From positions 5,270,001 through 5,334,000 of the forward strand of contig NC_070561.1 of NCBI RefSeq assembly GCF_026914185.1: a stretch of 64,000 bases of DNA, given 5' to 3'. Positions 11,402-21,073 of the stretch are shown here, one piece after another (the stretch's first letter is position 1; each line of letters starts with the position of its first letter). The DNA comes from Puccinia triticina (lineage: Eukaryota; Basidiomycota; Pucciniomycetes; Pucciniales; Pucciniaceae). The position numbers were made by a program, and so were the translations under genes. The notes under the pieces were generated by a model. That model searched no databases. It had not been told where the DNA came from and worked only from the letters and a program-made list of their open reading frames with translations.

Positions 11402-14400
11402 TTGAACTTACCTGTTGTTAATAGATATGTACCCGATGCAATTGAAGCCACCTCTGAACCCAATCAGATTCCGGCCAACCAAAACTTGAAGATTTTACAG
11501 TTGAACTGTCATGTTTCCCGTGAAATCACGCTAAGTATCCTGAATCAATCGTCCGATTTCACTTTTCTAGTCTTACAGGAACCATGGATTAACTCCTTTA
11601 CTCTTTCCCCCCCTGAACACCAGGACTGGAAAGTCTTTACAGCCTTTGAACATCAACCAACCACCTGGAACGAACGACACCGGACATGTATATATGTAAA
11701 AAACTGGATCTCGTCCAGTAACATCAAACAGCTAAGTGATGGCGGCAAATTTCTTTTAGGCCTTGACATCTCTCTCCCGGATGATAAGAAACTCAGATTG
11801 ATCAATGTATATAATACTCCCAAGACCTTTCCAGCCCTAGATATCCTCTGGCAATGGCTCCTGACGCACAACTCCCGAGCAATCCCTTCGGTCATCTGCA
11901 TGGACTCCAACCTACACCACCCCCATTGGAACCCCCCGGGCATCCGTTCTAATCACCGGCAGGCGCGTGACCTCCTTGACATTTGTGGAAAGCACGGCTT
12001 CCGCTTGACCTCCCCTAAGCATATCCCCACTTTTTATTCTTCTAAAGGAGTTGGATACACTATTGATTTAACCTGGGCAAATTTTTTGGCTTCACGGCTT
12101 GTGGTTGCCGCCAAAGTACCGCTCGAGAACCATGGGTCTGATCACCAGGCAATTGTTCTGCACCTCAATCTTCAAAAACCAGCAAAGGAGATACGGAGGA
12201 AGAAGCCTAACTGGGAAGTCATTGAATCACAAGAAGCCTGTTTTAGAATGCAGAAGCTAGCTGACAGGCATTTTACGCCGGAGGGTAGCACCATAGAAAA
12301 CCGGGTCGAAGCGATCACTACAATGGTGGCAGGAGCACAGGACAGTTTTGGGAAGACCGTTGCCGCAAATAAATCCAAAGCTAAGTCATGGTGGTGCAAA
12401 TCCACCCTGGATCCTATCATTGCGACCAGAAACAGAGCGAGACAATGGTTCATATTAACCAAAAGTGCCGAAGCGGCTGAATGCTACAGGCAGTGGAACA
12501 CTTATTTCAGGGACACTATTCGAGTTCTCAAGAAAAATTCCTGGTGGCGCTTCCTGGATGACCCGTCTGAGGAGGCGGTCTACAAGGCTCTCCGATTCAC
12601 CAAGAAGACCTCAGCCCAGAAGATTATTCCCTTGAAGAGGCGAGATGGTTCAATCACCACTGACAACTTCGAGCGAGCTGAGTTATTGTTCACTGGAACA
12701 TCCTGCATCCAGGCCCCTATTGACCTATCTGACGTACCTATCCGACAACCCTGTAGAATTGTGTGCTACCCCGAGACGAGCACAAAAGAAGTCCTCGAGG
12801 CAATCAGGAAGATTGCCCCCAAGAAGGCCCCCGGAGTGGATGGCATTGCAAACGAAATGATCAAGCTGGGAGCTAAGTTCTTAGCCCCCGTCCTCTCTGA
12901 ATTGTTTAACAACTCGCTTGCTAGCAGTACATTTCCTGCAACATGGAAATGCGCTGTCACGGCCATCATCCCCAAAGCAGGGAAAGATGACTACACTGAT
13001 CCGAATGCTTACCGTCCCATTGCCCTGCTGAGTGGTATGGGCAAGGTATTTGAACTCATCATAGCACGCCGACTGACGGCATGGGCGGAGAAGTCCAGCG
13101 TCCTGGCCGACGGACACCTGGGAGGACGGAAGGGAGCGGGAACGGAGGACGCTCTGGTGCTTCTGGACACCTGGGTTCGGCGGAAATGGCAAGAGAAGAA
13201 ATATGTTGCTGGTTTATTTCTGGACGTAAAATCTGCTTACCCATCTGTTCACCCGCGGAGATTGATTCATTATCTCTCCCATCTGAACTGCCCAGCGTAC
13301 TTGGTAGGCATAATCAAATCATTCTTAGCCGGCCGTCGTACAACTATCAGGATGGACGACTACACATCCTCCCCATTCGACATTGAGATTGGCCTCCCTC
13401 AAGGGTCACCTCTCTCTGTTATCCTATATATCATATATAATAACTCGCTATTGCTAAAATCCTTTACTTTAGAGGATGACATTGTTTCATTAGGCTACGT
13501 TGACGATGTGGTACACCTGGTAGCTGACAAATCGGTTACAAACACAATCAGGAAGTTAGGCGATCAGGGCTCTCGCTCCCTGCAATGGGGATCGAAGTTT
13601 GGGGCCATCTTTGACAAGAAGAAGGCCCAGTTCTTATGGTTGACCTGGAGGACACACCCCCCCGACTCTCTCTCATTTGGAGATCAAATTCTACCCCCAA
13701 GCAAGGAGGTTAGATGGCTAGGAGTTCTTCTCGACCCCAAACTGACGTACTCGGCAATGTTTAATCTTTTAGAACACAGAGCTTCAGCCACTATCTCGCA
13801 ACTCAAGCCGTTGGGCAACTCGCGGTGGGGCCTCCGAGAGAAGGATCGTGTCCGCTTGATGAACACGGTTCTTCTACACAGAGTAGCTTATGGAGCCCCG
13901 GTCTGGGCTACCATCTCTAATTCCGCTAAGTTGCAGAGACTAGCTGATAAAGTAAACAAACTTGCAGCCATTTATACTCTAGGCACCTTCAAATCAACTC
14001 CACACAAATGGCACCAGGAACGGTCAGCGGTAGTGGACGCTGCCTCAATGTGTAGAAGTGCAACCCTCAGCTTTTTCACCCGGAAACTGATGCGACAACG
14101 GTTCAACAGCAATATACAAGACATCCTGGTTGAGAGAGGCTTCCGCCGAGATGTTGGGATCGGCAAACATATCCCCAACGCTCGGCAGCAACTTGACCAA
14201 CTTGCTCAGCTCAACCCCGAGAAAATACTCATTGAATACGACCAATGTTCGGCCTGGCATCCAAAAACACCACCAATTATAAACCTGGGCCTGACAAAGG
14301 AGGCCGCCATAAAGGCCACAACCAGCTTAGTCGATGCACTTCTTCACACTCCTGATACTGTTGTCATATATACTGACGGCTCATACGACTCGGCTAAAGG

Positions 14401-15190
14401 TGGAGCGGGTGCAGCTATCAGCCCCGACCTCAACTTGGCCTTATCTATGGCCTTAGGGGTATGCCCCTTCTTCTCAAACCATGAGTGTGAGGCCGTCGGT
14501 GTGCTTCTGGCACTCAAACTCATAGAGCAGGCACTACGGACGCGGCGGTTAACCAACGCTTACATTCTCACGGACAACATTGGGGTTTTACTACGAGTGG
14601 GGAACTGCGGTGCGGCAAAACCGGGGCAGTACCTCTTCTTTGAAATCTCCGAGGTCTGGAGCAGACTCCCTGCTGACTTGACTATTCATCTTGTCTGGTG
14701 CCCCGGACACAGTGGAATTCGCGGCAACGAGGCAGCTGATCTTCTGGCTAAAGAAGCGACGGGCAGGAATGAAGAACCAGACAGAATACTACACCCCAGC
14801 GCTTCCAAGCTCACAAAACATCTCAAAAACCAGATCCTTGTACCTTCTCGGTCGGAGCTGGGAAAAAGAATCTCCAACCTCCCGATCCTCCAATCTGCAT
14901 TGATTAATCAACTCCGTTCTGGACACTCGCCTCTCAACAATCACCTCTTCAAGGTCAAAAGACAACTCGATCCTACCTGCCCATTTTGCGAAGGCCGGGA
15001 AACAACAATCCATTTCTTTGATTTCTGCCCCAAATATCGACACCTTCGCCGGAACCTCATACAAAAGGCTAGATCAAAAAAACTTAAGGTCGACCCAAAC
15101 AGGCCACATCTGCTCTTACACATCCCAAAGGCGCATGGCTTGATTTTTGAATTTATCGTGAAATCCGGCCGCTTTCACTTCCTCATTTGA
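11402..15190 (+). CDS. LINE ORF2: APE endonuclease, reverse transcriptase, RNase H
   Basis: The open frame covers about 1262 residues. Domains in order: APE-type endonuclease (ILQLNCH, LQEPW, GSDHQAI; residues about 30-260), reverse transcriptase (AYRPIALLSGMGKVFE, LFLDVKSAYPSV, GLPQGSPLS, and catalytic YVDD near 13498-13509), RNase H (IYTDGSYDSAKGG, HECEAV, LTDN, CPGHSGIRGNEAAD), and a C-terminal CPFC-x8-H-x4-C zinc motif. It should nick the target and copy the RNA by target-primed reverse transcription. There is no ATG in frame before the endonuclease. The likely start is the ATG at 11317 that overlaps the ORF1 stop, but the C10 run at 11389-11398 puts it one base out of frame. With nine C the frames would join. 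ORF1 and ORF2 are otherwise in the same frame, separated by TGA-TAG. Confidence 0.88.
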   Translation: MNLPVVNRYVPDAIEATSEPNQIPANQNLKILQLNCHVSREITLSILNQSSDFTFLVLQEPWINSFTLSPPEHQDWKVFTAFEHQPTTWNERHRTCIYVKNWISSSNIKQLSDGGKFLLGLDISLPDDKKLRLINVYNTPKTFPALDILWQWLLTHNSRAIPSVICMDSNLHHPHWNPPGIRSNHRQARDLLDICGKHGFRLTSPKHIPTFYSSKGVGYTIDLTWANFLASRLVVAAKVPLENHGSDHQAIVLHLNLQKPAKEIRRKKPNWEVIESQEACFRMQKLADRHFTPEGSTIENRVEAITTMVAGAQDSFGKTVAANKSKAKSWWCKSTLDPIIATRNRARQWFILTKSAEAAECYRQWNTYFRDTIRVLKKNSWWRFLDDPSEEAVYKALRFTKKTSAQKIIPLKRRDGSITTDNFERAELLFTGTSCIQAPIDLSDVPIRQPCRIVCYPETSTKEVLEAIRKIAPKKAPGVDGIANEMIKLGAKFLAPVLSELFNNSLASSTFPATWKCAVTAIIPKAGKDDYTDPNAYRPIALLSGMGKVFELIIARRLTAWAEKSSVLADGHLGGRKGAGTEDALVLLDTWVRRKWQEKKYVAGLFLDVKSAYPSVHPRRLIHYLSHLNCPAYLVGIIKSFLAGRRTTIRMDDYTSSPFDIEIGLPQGSPLSVILYIIYNNSLLLKSFTLEDDIVSLGYVDDVVHLVADKSVTNTIRKLGDQGSRSLQWGSKFGAIFDKKKAQFLWLTWRTHPPDSLSFGDQILPPSKEVRWLGVLLDPKLTYSAMFNLLEHRASATISQLKPLGNSRWGLREKDRVRLMNTVLLHRVAYGAPVWATISNSAKLQRLADKVNKLAAIYTLGTFKSTPHKWHQERSAVVDAASMCRSATLSFFTRKLMRQRFNSNIQDILVERGFRRDVGIGKHIPNARQQLDQLAQLNPEKILIEYDQCSAWHPKTPPIINLGLTKEAAIKATTSLVDALLHTPDTVVIYTDGSYDSAKGGAGAAISPDLNLALSMALGVCPFFSNHECEAVGVLLALKLIEQALRTRRLTNAYILTDNIGVLLRVGNCGAAKPGQYLFFEISEVWSRLPADLTIHLVWCPGHSGIRGNEAADLLAKEATGRNEEPDRILHPSASKLTKHLKNQILVPSRSELGKRISNLPILQSALINQLRSGHSPLNNHLFKVKRQLDPTCPFCEGRETTIHFFDFCPKYRHLRRNLIQKARSKKLKVDPNRPHLLLHIPKAHGLIFEFIVKSGRFHFLI

Positions 15191-15379
15191 TTTATTGAAC
15201 TCTCTTGTCCTTTTTCTTTCTTTTTCTCTCTATTTTCTCTCTCTGTTAGACATTGTTTGTTGCCGCGTATCCCTCTGATCTTAACTCCTTTGTCTGTTAA
15301 CATCTTGCCTCCTTTTTACTTGTATGTAGTCAGCCACATAAGATTCATAGTGTACAATGCTAAGGGCGAAATTACACTT

Positions 15380-15414
15380 AAAAAAAAAAAAAAAAAAAAA
15401 AATGCCGTCAAGGT
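15380..15414 (+). repeat. LINE poly(A) tail and right target-site duplication
   Basis: A run of A from about 15380 is followed by the repeated 14-mer at 15401-15414. This fixes the 3' end and orientation of the element. Confidence 0.9.
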
Positions 15415-15662
15415 ATGCTCCATGAGACTGCTCTGGCTGAGGCATGCTCCATGTGTGAGTCCCAGCGCTTTCAATGAACAGGAAACATCTACAAGCAGTC
15501 TCATACTGTTTTATGTCTCTTGAGCCCGAGTATATTGCCTTGACTTCAAAACTTCAGAGAAGACCACTGGAATTGACTTGTTTTGCCACAGATTTTGTTT
15601 AACAAAATACGAACCAGCAAAGGTTGTTCTAGATTTTGAAGAAATTTAAAGCTCAGATCACC
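15415..15662 (+). promoter_or_regulatory. upstream region of secreted-protein copy 2
   Basis: The sequence resumes homology with 6730-6921 (GACTGCTCTGGCT; TATTGCCTTGACT; TCACCATGC), so it contains the 5' UTR and proximal promoter equivalent to copy 1. The LINE has moved everything farther upstream than about 250 bp away by 5.4 kb. No specific promoter element was identified. Confidence 0.45.
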
Positions 15663-17446
15663 ATGCAGTCCTGGTTTTTTCCTTTGCTTATGTTTTCCGT
15701 ATGCTACCTCGAGATCCGAAAGACTTCCTGTTCGCTGGATATCGCTCTTGACAGCGGGGGCGGAGAGAAGATCGACTTGGATCTCCATCTGGCGGCTGAG
15801 CCAAGTCGTAGGAAGCGGCCAATTTGAGGGAGCCAGGTAAGACTGCACCCCAAAATGAATACACGCGTGAAAAACTGATCAAGATCCACATGCCCACTGG
15901 ATAGGTATCGGCAGACCAAATTCCACCAGAGTGCAAGAAGCACCAAGCGGATAACCATCCTCTTCTATCTCCACTCGGTCGCGAGGATTTTGAGGAGCAC
16001 GAAGAAGCTACCAGCAAGCTGAACAAGCACCCCGATTATCCACACCACTTCAACTGTGCAGTGGTCACCCATCAGCATCCGAGCTACTCGGCTAGAAGAG
16101 AGATTTCTTTCCCGCATCCTAGAAACTTCATAGTATCTCCTCCCACGCGCGTGCCTAGTGCCCGGTTTCGTATAGCCACTCATCAACATCAGCCGTTGGG
16201 TGTAGAATTGGCTGGTCAAAGCCATCATCAAACGCACCGTAGTGGTTTTGATCAGTATAACCCCCACGCAATGCAGCCTGAAACGGTCCCCAGCTCATTA
16301 TATTATCAACCTGGCAGAGATAAAACACTTGATGAATTGCCAATTCCCATTTACGAATCTCACTTGGTACGCCAAGAGGAAGAAACATCTTCAACTGGTA
16401 ATACAATGACCAACTCCCCAATTAAGCATCAAACCGGCGCCCTCTGGAAGCAGCCTCATCAGACATACTCCTCCAAAATACTTGATTGGAATCCACATGA
16501 AATCGATGGAGCAGCTGCTTTTTCTGCGCTTTCCATGACCCTTTGGTTTATGCAAGAAGCACTGTGGGACTTTGGAAGGGAGGATATGGCAGACCTCACT
16601 CGGGAAATACTTCGTCCCTCAGCTGCCACCAAGAAGCTCACCTCGTATCATTTAATCTTGATTCCATTTATCTACAAATTGACGTTGAAACCACTCACTG
16701 AAGGTCATTGGGAATTGGTCATTCAGGCTTGGAACAGATTCTGGAGAGAGTTCAGAAGAACAGAAAGGGATCCGGATTTTCTCAAGAAGTTGTGCTGGTT
16801 CTCAGACCTTATCTTGGAAGCAACGATGCCCGAATTGTATCATGCGGCAGCCAAACCCGGGACTCTCAAAAGGGCTAGAAATCCACCAAGCTGGTATCTA
16901 AGAGCCCCGGAAAGCAGAATTATCAGATATCTCTCAGAAGGCAAGAAGGTTTCCAGCGGCCAACTCACCCACTTCCACGCATCAATGGATGCTCTGACCC
17001 GCCGGCTCCACAATGAATTTTCCATGGAAAACAGTCTAGCGGATTCTGGTGATGCGCAGGTGTATGTTGCAGTGGAGAATAGACTGAGAGACCTGGCCGA
17101 GTCCATCCTTTCACCAGTCTCAAAGACGTTGAGCAATCTGCGAATGGACGAAGCCAACAAGCTCCCGAGCTTCATTTTGGCGTGCCAAAGAGCCCTCCTA
17201 TCACCGCAAGAAAAGGCGGAAACTCGTCCTGTTCCGCCCGTTTTTTCGCCCGAACTGGCGGGCATTGTGGAGCAAATTCGCCAGAAGCGGTTTCAGCAGG
17301 CCTCGGGCCCAGAAACCTCTGTGTTCATGGTGAAATCGACCGAGGATTTGCAGGGCATTTACATGGATTTCGAAAGGCAATGCTTGGTTTCACAAGATAT
17401 AAAATCATTGCCAAAATTCATCCATACCTACTTCTACGAGAATTGA
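15663..17446 (+). pseudogene. putative secreted protein copy 2, stop codon in exon 1
   Basis: Exons 15663-15836 and 15905-17446 parallel the intact copy at 6922-8786. The signal-peptide exon has the same length (174 nt, MQSWFFPLLMFSVCYLEI) and the same donor. In copy 2 the codon equivalent to TTA is TGA (15825-15827), three codons before the donor. The acceptor has shifted: the copy-1 acceptor is lost and the AG at 15903-15904 restores phase 0. The second exon (open to 17446) keeps the conserved core DWNPHEIDGAAAF and SYHLILIPFIYKL. The absence of other stops over about 510 codons suggests either recent inactivation or that the gene is still used, for example by an alternative splice or start. 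I label it a pseudogene with reservation. Confidence 0.6.
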
Positions 17447-17913
17447 GAATGGCAGAGAGACAACCACATATTATCACAGCCTAAAGAATTTTCATCAAGC
17501 AAGCTTTTGGAAGATTTCTGTCCATGTTTTCTTTTGGTTAAGAAATTTTTCTCTTCTTGTTTTAATATTTCTCTAGCGTAATGGCCAGTTTCTTACATTT
17601 TCTGCAGCTCCTCTTTCCAATTCATCTTTGCCTGTTTTCGATGTGATCTGTTTGTCCTGGGTTTAGCGGTGATGTTTGATTGTGGTCCTATACATAATTT
17701 CCTGAGAATCGACTTTCCTTACCGCATGATATGAGGCCTAAATTCCTCAGACGCATCTCAGATGCGCAAGCCACAGTGTGGAGATAACCACCCAGATATA
17801 TGGGGATTGATATTGGTAGTGCCCAGAAATAAAAAAGCTGTTTCTGGGGTCCGAACTCCGCGCACCCCGGTTGCGCTCCGGCCCCCCTCCGGAGCGGAGT
17901 GCCAGTGAAGCCA
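17447..17913. other. 3' flank of copy 2 and MCT1 upstream region
   Basis: Homology to 9060-9150 runs to about 17810, marking the end of the duplicated block. The remaining 100 bases, rich in CCGG and GGAGC, should hold the proximal promoter of the acyltransferase gene. I see no clear TATA box. Confidence 0.45.
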
Positions 17914-17961
17914 ATGCGGCCCATCCCAGCCATCCTCACCCTCTTCTCTCCTTCCCCCACC

Positions 17962-19923
17962 ATGCCCCACCTCCCGAGCTACCGGCCGCTCCTCCGCCAG
18001 CTCGCAGCCACCCGGCTTGCCGGATCAGCCCTGCAGGGCGCGCCCGGCAGCAGGCCAGCCGGCCCTCGGCGACGCTCGTCGACCACCAACCGCACATCGA
18101 AGGCGAATGGACCGGCCGAGGAGGAGGAGTTCCACTACCCCACCGGGCCGGGCGCCGACGCTGCCGAGCAGTCGTTGCTCCAGAACCCGTTCCTGGACGA
18201 CCCGGGATACATCCGCCGATACCGTGACCCGTCCCGGCACGACAGCTACGAGATCCGCGACCACCACCAGCCGTACAGCTTCCGGATCCGGGCCACCGCC
18301 ACCCAGACGCCGCCGCCGACGTCGCCCGCGGCCTCCTCGGCGGCACGGCGGGCGCGGCTGAGCATGGAGCAGTCCTGGCTGTCGTCCGACTCCCCCCTCC
18401 CGGCTCCCGAAAGCCTCCCGCCCGCCCGGCTGGCAATCTGCTTCCCCGGGTCCAGCTCCCAATACCTCGGCATGGGCTCCTTCATCGCCGCCCGGCCCGA
18501 GTTCGCCCGCGTCTGGACAGAGGCCGCCGCTCATCTCGCTGCCTTCCCCGCCTGGATGGCCTCCCTCAACCTCGTCGACCACTTCCTCCACCTCGGATAC
18601 TCCCCCCAACACGCCCTCCTCCTCGGCGCCCCGCCCGCTGAGCCTTGCGACCGCCCGCGAAGTCTCAGGGATATCGTCCTCCAGGGGCCCCAGAACGAGC
18701 TCAGCAGATGCGCCAATGCCCAGCCCGCCATCCTGATCACCAGCATGGCGTATCTGCGGACATTGGAGGTAACATTAATCCACTTTCCACCGTCTACATA
18801 CGGACTGCTGATGGTGGTGTGTTTCTGGGACAGGTGGACGGGAAGATGCCGGTGAGGGGAATGGCGACGGTGTATGCGGGACACTCGTCGGGCGAGTACA
18901 CGGCCTGTGTGGCCTCGAAGGCGCTGGACTTCAAGAGCGGGATCCACTTGACGCGTCTCTACGGCCTGCTGAGCGAGCGCTCGATGGCCCTGGCGGGGCT
19001 ATCGCCCTCGACATCGCCCACGGAGGGCGGGATCGGCGGGCCGAGGGAGGCGCAGGGCCCGGAGCGCCGGGAGACACACAAGGCGCAGATGTCGGCGCTG
19101 CTGATCAACGAGAAGTACCAGGCCTCGCTGGGCCAGAAGACGTACGACTATCGCGAGCTCATCGCGCTCCTCGACCGCTTCAACACCGCCCAGCAAGCCA
19201 AACACCCCGAGCCCGCCTCCCGCGTCCACATCGCTAGCTTCAACTCGAGCAACCAGATCGTCCTCTCCGGCGCCCGCCCCGCCGTCCTCGCCGCCTGTGC
19301 GTTCCTCAACGAGCTCGAGATCGCCAACCGGGCCGCCGACCTGCCCTGCTCGTAAGCCCCCCCATCCATCCGTCTCTCCACTGAGCAAAGAACTGACTCT
19401 AGAGACATGGTGAAGGTCCCCGTTTCACAGCGAGTTCATGCGGCCTGCAGCCGACGGCATGGCCCGCGCCCTCGCCGCCGTCCCCTTCGCCGTCCCCGAC
19501 CGGCCCATCCTCGTCACCCGCAACTGTCCGCCCTCAGACCCGACAGCCTCATCCAGCGAGCCCAGTCCCCGGCGGCGGCGCCGGAAGACCGGCGCATCCG
19601 ACGAGGCCATCGAGACCGTGTACATCGACGCCAGCCGGGACCTCGAGACGCTCAAGGCGCATCTCTCGGGCTCCATTTGTCGGCCCGTGTGGTGGGCCGA
19701 GACCGTCAACGAACTGCTCCTCCACCATTCCTCCAATGAGCACGGCGTCCAGCTGCTCTTCGTCGGCCCCGGAAAGGCCCTCCACAATCTCTGCAAGAAG
19801 CAGATCGCATTCAACAGCACTCATCCTTCCCCCGCCCCGATGACCCCCGAACCCAAACATCCCCAGATCGTCACCCGGAGCCTGGCGACTATCGACGACT
19901 TCCATGCCCTCCTCTCCGCTTGA
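17962..19923 (+). CDS. MCT1: malonyl-CoA:ACP transacylase, probably mitochondrial
   Basis: Exons 17962-18768, 18834-19351 and 19416-19923 (introns of 65 and 64 nt, phases 0 and 2) give about 610 residues. The enzyme moves malonyl groups from CoA to acyl carrier protein for type II fatty acid synthesis. The acyltransferase fold is marked by FPGSSSQYLGMG (N-terminal motif), the nucleophile elbow GHSSGEY (about 18885-18905), the catalytic-His motif PFHSEFM (spanning from the third exon start) and RPVWW near the end. The N-terminus MPHLPSYRPLLRQLAATRL is basic and amphipathic, as expected for mitochondrial import. An in-frame ATG at 17914 would add 16 residues; I chose 17962 for its better context (CCACCATG). 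The protein is longer than typical family members (about 350-400 residues) because of a poorly conserved N-terminal extension and a basic insert (PRRRRRK). Codons are very GC-rich compared with the surrounding repeats. Confidence 0.87.
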
Positions 19924-20157
19924 CCCCCTTCTTGTCTCCCCTGCTCACCCCGACTTTCTCCTGTAGCGTATGCTGTACTTCTCTGCCACCAATCCTCTTG
20001 TATTCTTCTCCTCGTCCTGCAGTCTCAGTATTCCTGCCTGTACTCCTCCGATGACACGAGGTGTGCCTGACCAGGCGCATGATTTGTATGTATTCTAAGT
20101 GTGTATTATATGTATGCTCGTTCGTGCATGTATCGTTATATGCTATGTATCTCTGCT
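19924..20157. other. 3' region of MCT1
   Basis: A pyrimidine-rich stretch is followed by TGTATGTATTC and related TGTA-type motifs (20085-20150) that may serve as 3'-end processing signals. No gene is seen. Confidence 0.35.
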
Positions 20158-20322
20158 CGTTATGGCCCGCCGACGGAGCTCCATAGCGCCCATTACACGC
20201 TGCTCTCGGCCGACCTGCGCCGGCCGCTCGTCGCGAAGCTCGGCGCGTCTGCTCCGGTCCTGCGCGCCTCTGCCCCCACCCTCATCCTCGCCGAGCTCGT
20301 CTTCCTCTACACCACGGCTGCA
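20158..20322 (+). pseudogene. fragment resembling leucine carboxyl methyltransferase (PPM1/LCMT1)
   Basis: About 55 codons read RYGPPTELHSAHYTLLSADL, then RRPLVAKLG and PTLILAELVFLY. In LCMT1/PPM1, which methylates the C-terminal Leu of the PP2A catalytic subunit, the same order occurs: a Y-x-L-x-x-x-DLR segment followed by PTL-x-x-AE-x-x-L-x-Y. Homology stops at about 20320, where AAAGTTTC-rich repeat DNA begins. No start, no remaining methyltransferase domain and no further exon are visible nearby, so this is a truncated remnant. The GC-rich codon style matches the MCT1 gene rather than the repeats. The identification is by pattern recall from a short piece. Confidence 0.55.
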
Positions 20323-20566
20323 AGAAAAGTTTCTTGTTACCAATGTGAAAAGTTTCAGGTTTTCAAGTGGTGTTTAAAAAGTTTTCCAGTTTGAGTTTGG
20401 TTCTGGGAACCGTTTTTGTGTGTGAAAAGTTTTTCCAAAAAGTTTCATGGTTCCACTGTGGTTCTGGAAAAGTTTCAGGGTTTTCACATGGTTTTCAAAG
20501 AAGTTTTCAGTTTGTAGGTGGTTTTGGGAAAGTTTCTGCCCTCCCCAAACTGATTTGAAAAGTTTC
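20323..20566. repeat. diverged AAAGTTTC / GGTTTTC short-repeat block
   Basis: The motif AAAAGTTT(C/T) recurs roughly every 20-40 bp, often with TGGTTTTC between. The block resumes after the MITE at 20941-21063 and again at 22190-22280, so it is one repeat region split by insertions. Confidence 0.6.
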
Positions 20567-20574
20567 CTGAGACC

Positions 20575-20932
20575 ATCCGCACCGGGCGCTAAGTTAGCCC
20601 GGATTAGGGCACTTAGTTCGACCCCGCACCCGCATCGGGTTGGATCAACGGGGATCAACTTAGCCCGGAGCTCCGTTTGAAGCTAGTGGGGTCTAAATTT
20701 AGACCCCACTAATCCTGGGACTAATCCCAAAGTGAATATGCATCATGCTTGTTAGCATGAGCTTTATGTGTTTAGGTGCCAAACACATAACATATAGGCA
20801 CCTAAACACATAACCTCCGACGGCCTCGGACTCGCTAATCCCCACCCATGCGGATGGCCGATTGGATTATCCTATTCCAATCGTAATCCGAGCTAGTTAG
20901 CCCAGGCTAATCTAGCCACGGATGCGGATGCT
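20575..20932. mobile_element. 358-bp MITE, copy A (8-bp target duplication)
   Basis: The element is flanked by exact CTGAGACC repeats at 20567-20574 and 20933-20940. The ends are imperfect inverted repeats (ATCCGCACCGGGCGCTAA versus AGCATCCGCATCCGTGGCTA). An internal hairpin is formed by TGTGTTTAGGTGCC and GGCACCTAAACACA (about 20768-20812). A near-identical copy is at 49173-49531 and a partial one at 5632-5745. An 8-bp duplication suits a hAT-derived MITE. Confidence 0.85.
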
Positions 20933-21073
20933 CTGAGACCTTTTGGCTTCCAGAAACTTTGGGGCAGAGCTTAATTTGGTGCCAAAACTTTTCAATGTGG
21001 TTTGCAATAAAGTTTCAGCAGAACTTTATCAGACTGCTAAAAGATTCTGGTTGGGAAAGTTTCATAATGGTTT

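Larger units (their letters stand above)
9955..15400 (+). mobile_element. full-length non-LTR retrotransposon (Tad1/I-like LINE)
   Basis: The element is bounded by the 14-bp duplication AATGCCGTCAAGGT and ends in about 20 A. It has a short 5' UTR, ORF1 with zinc knuckles (10058-11320), ORF2 with endonuclease, reverse transcriptase and RNase H (11402-15190), a T-rich 3' UTR, and the tail. The combination of APE endonuclease plus RNase H with CCHC knuckles in ORF1 is typical of Tad1 and I-group elements; Tad1 is the usual fungal clade. Exact flanking repeats and long open frames indicate a young insertion. It sits in the upstream flank of the second secreted-protein gene. Confidence 0.9.

Noticed and set aside
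17962..19923. Acyltransferase domain of a polyketide synthase
   Set aside because: The gene has only the acyltransferase fold, a mitochondrial-type N-terminus and no ketosynthase or carrier domains; MCT1 fits better.
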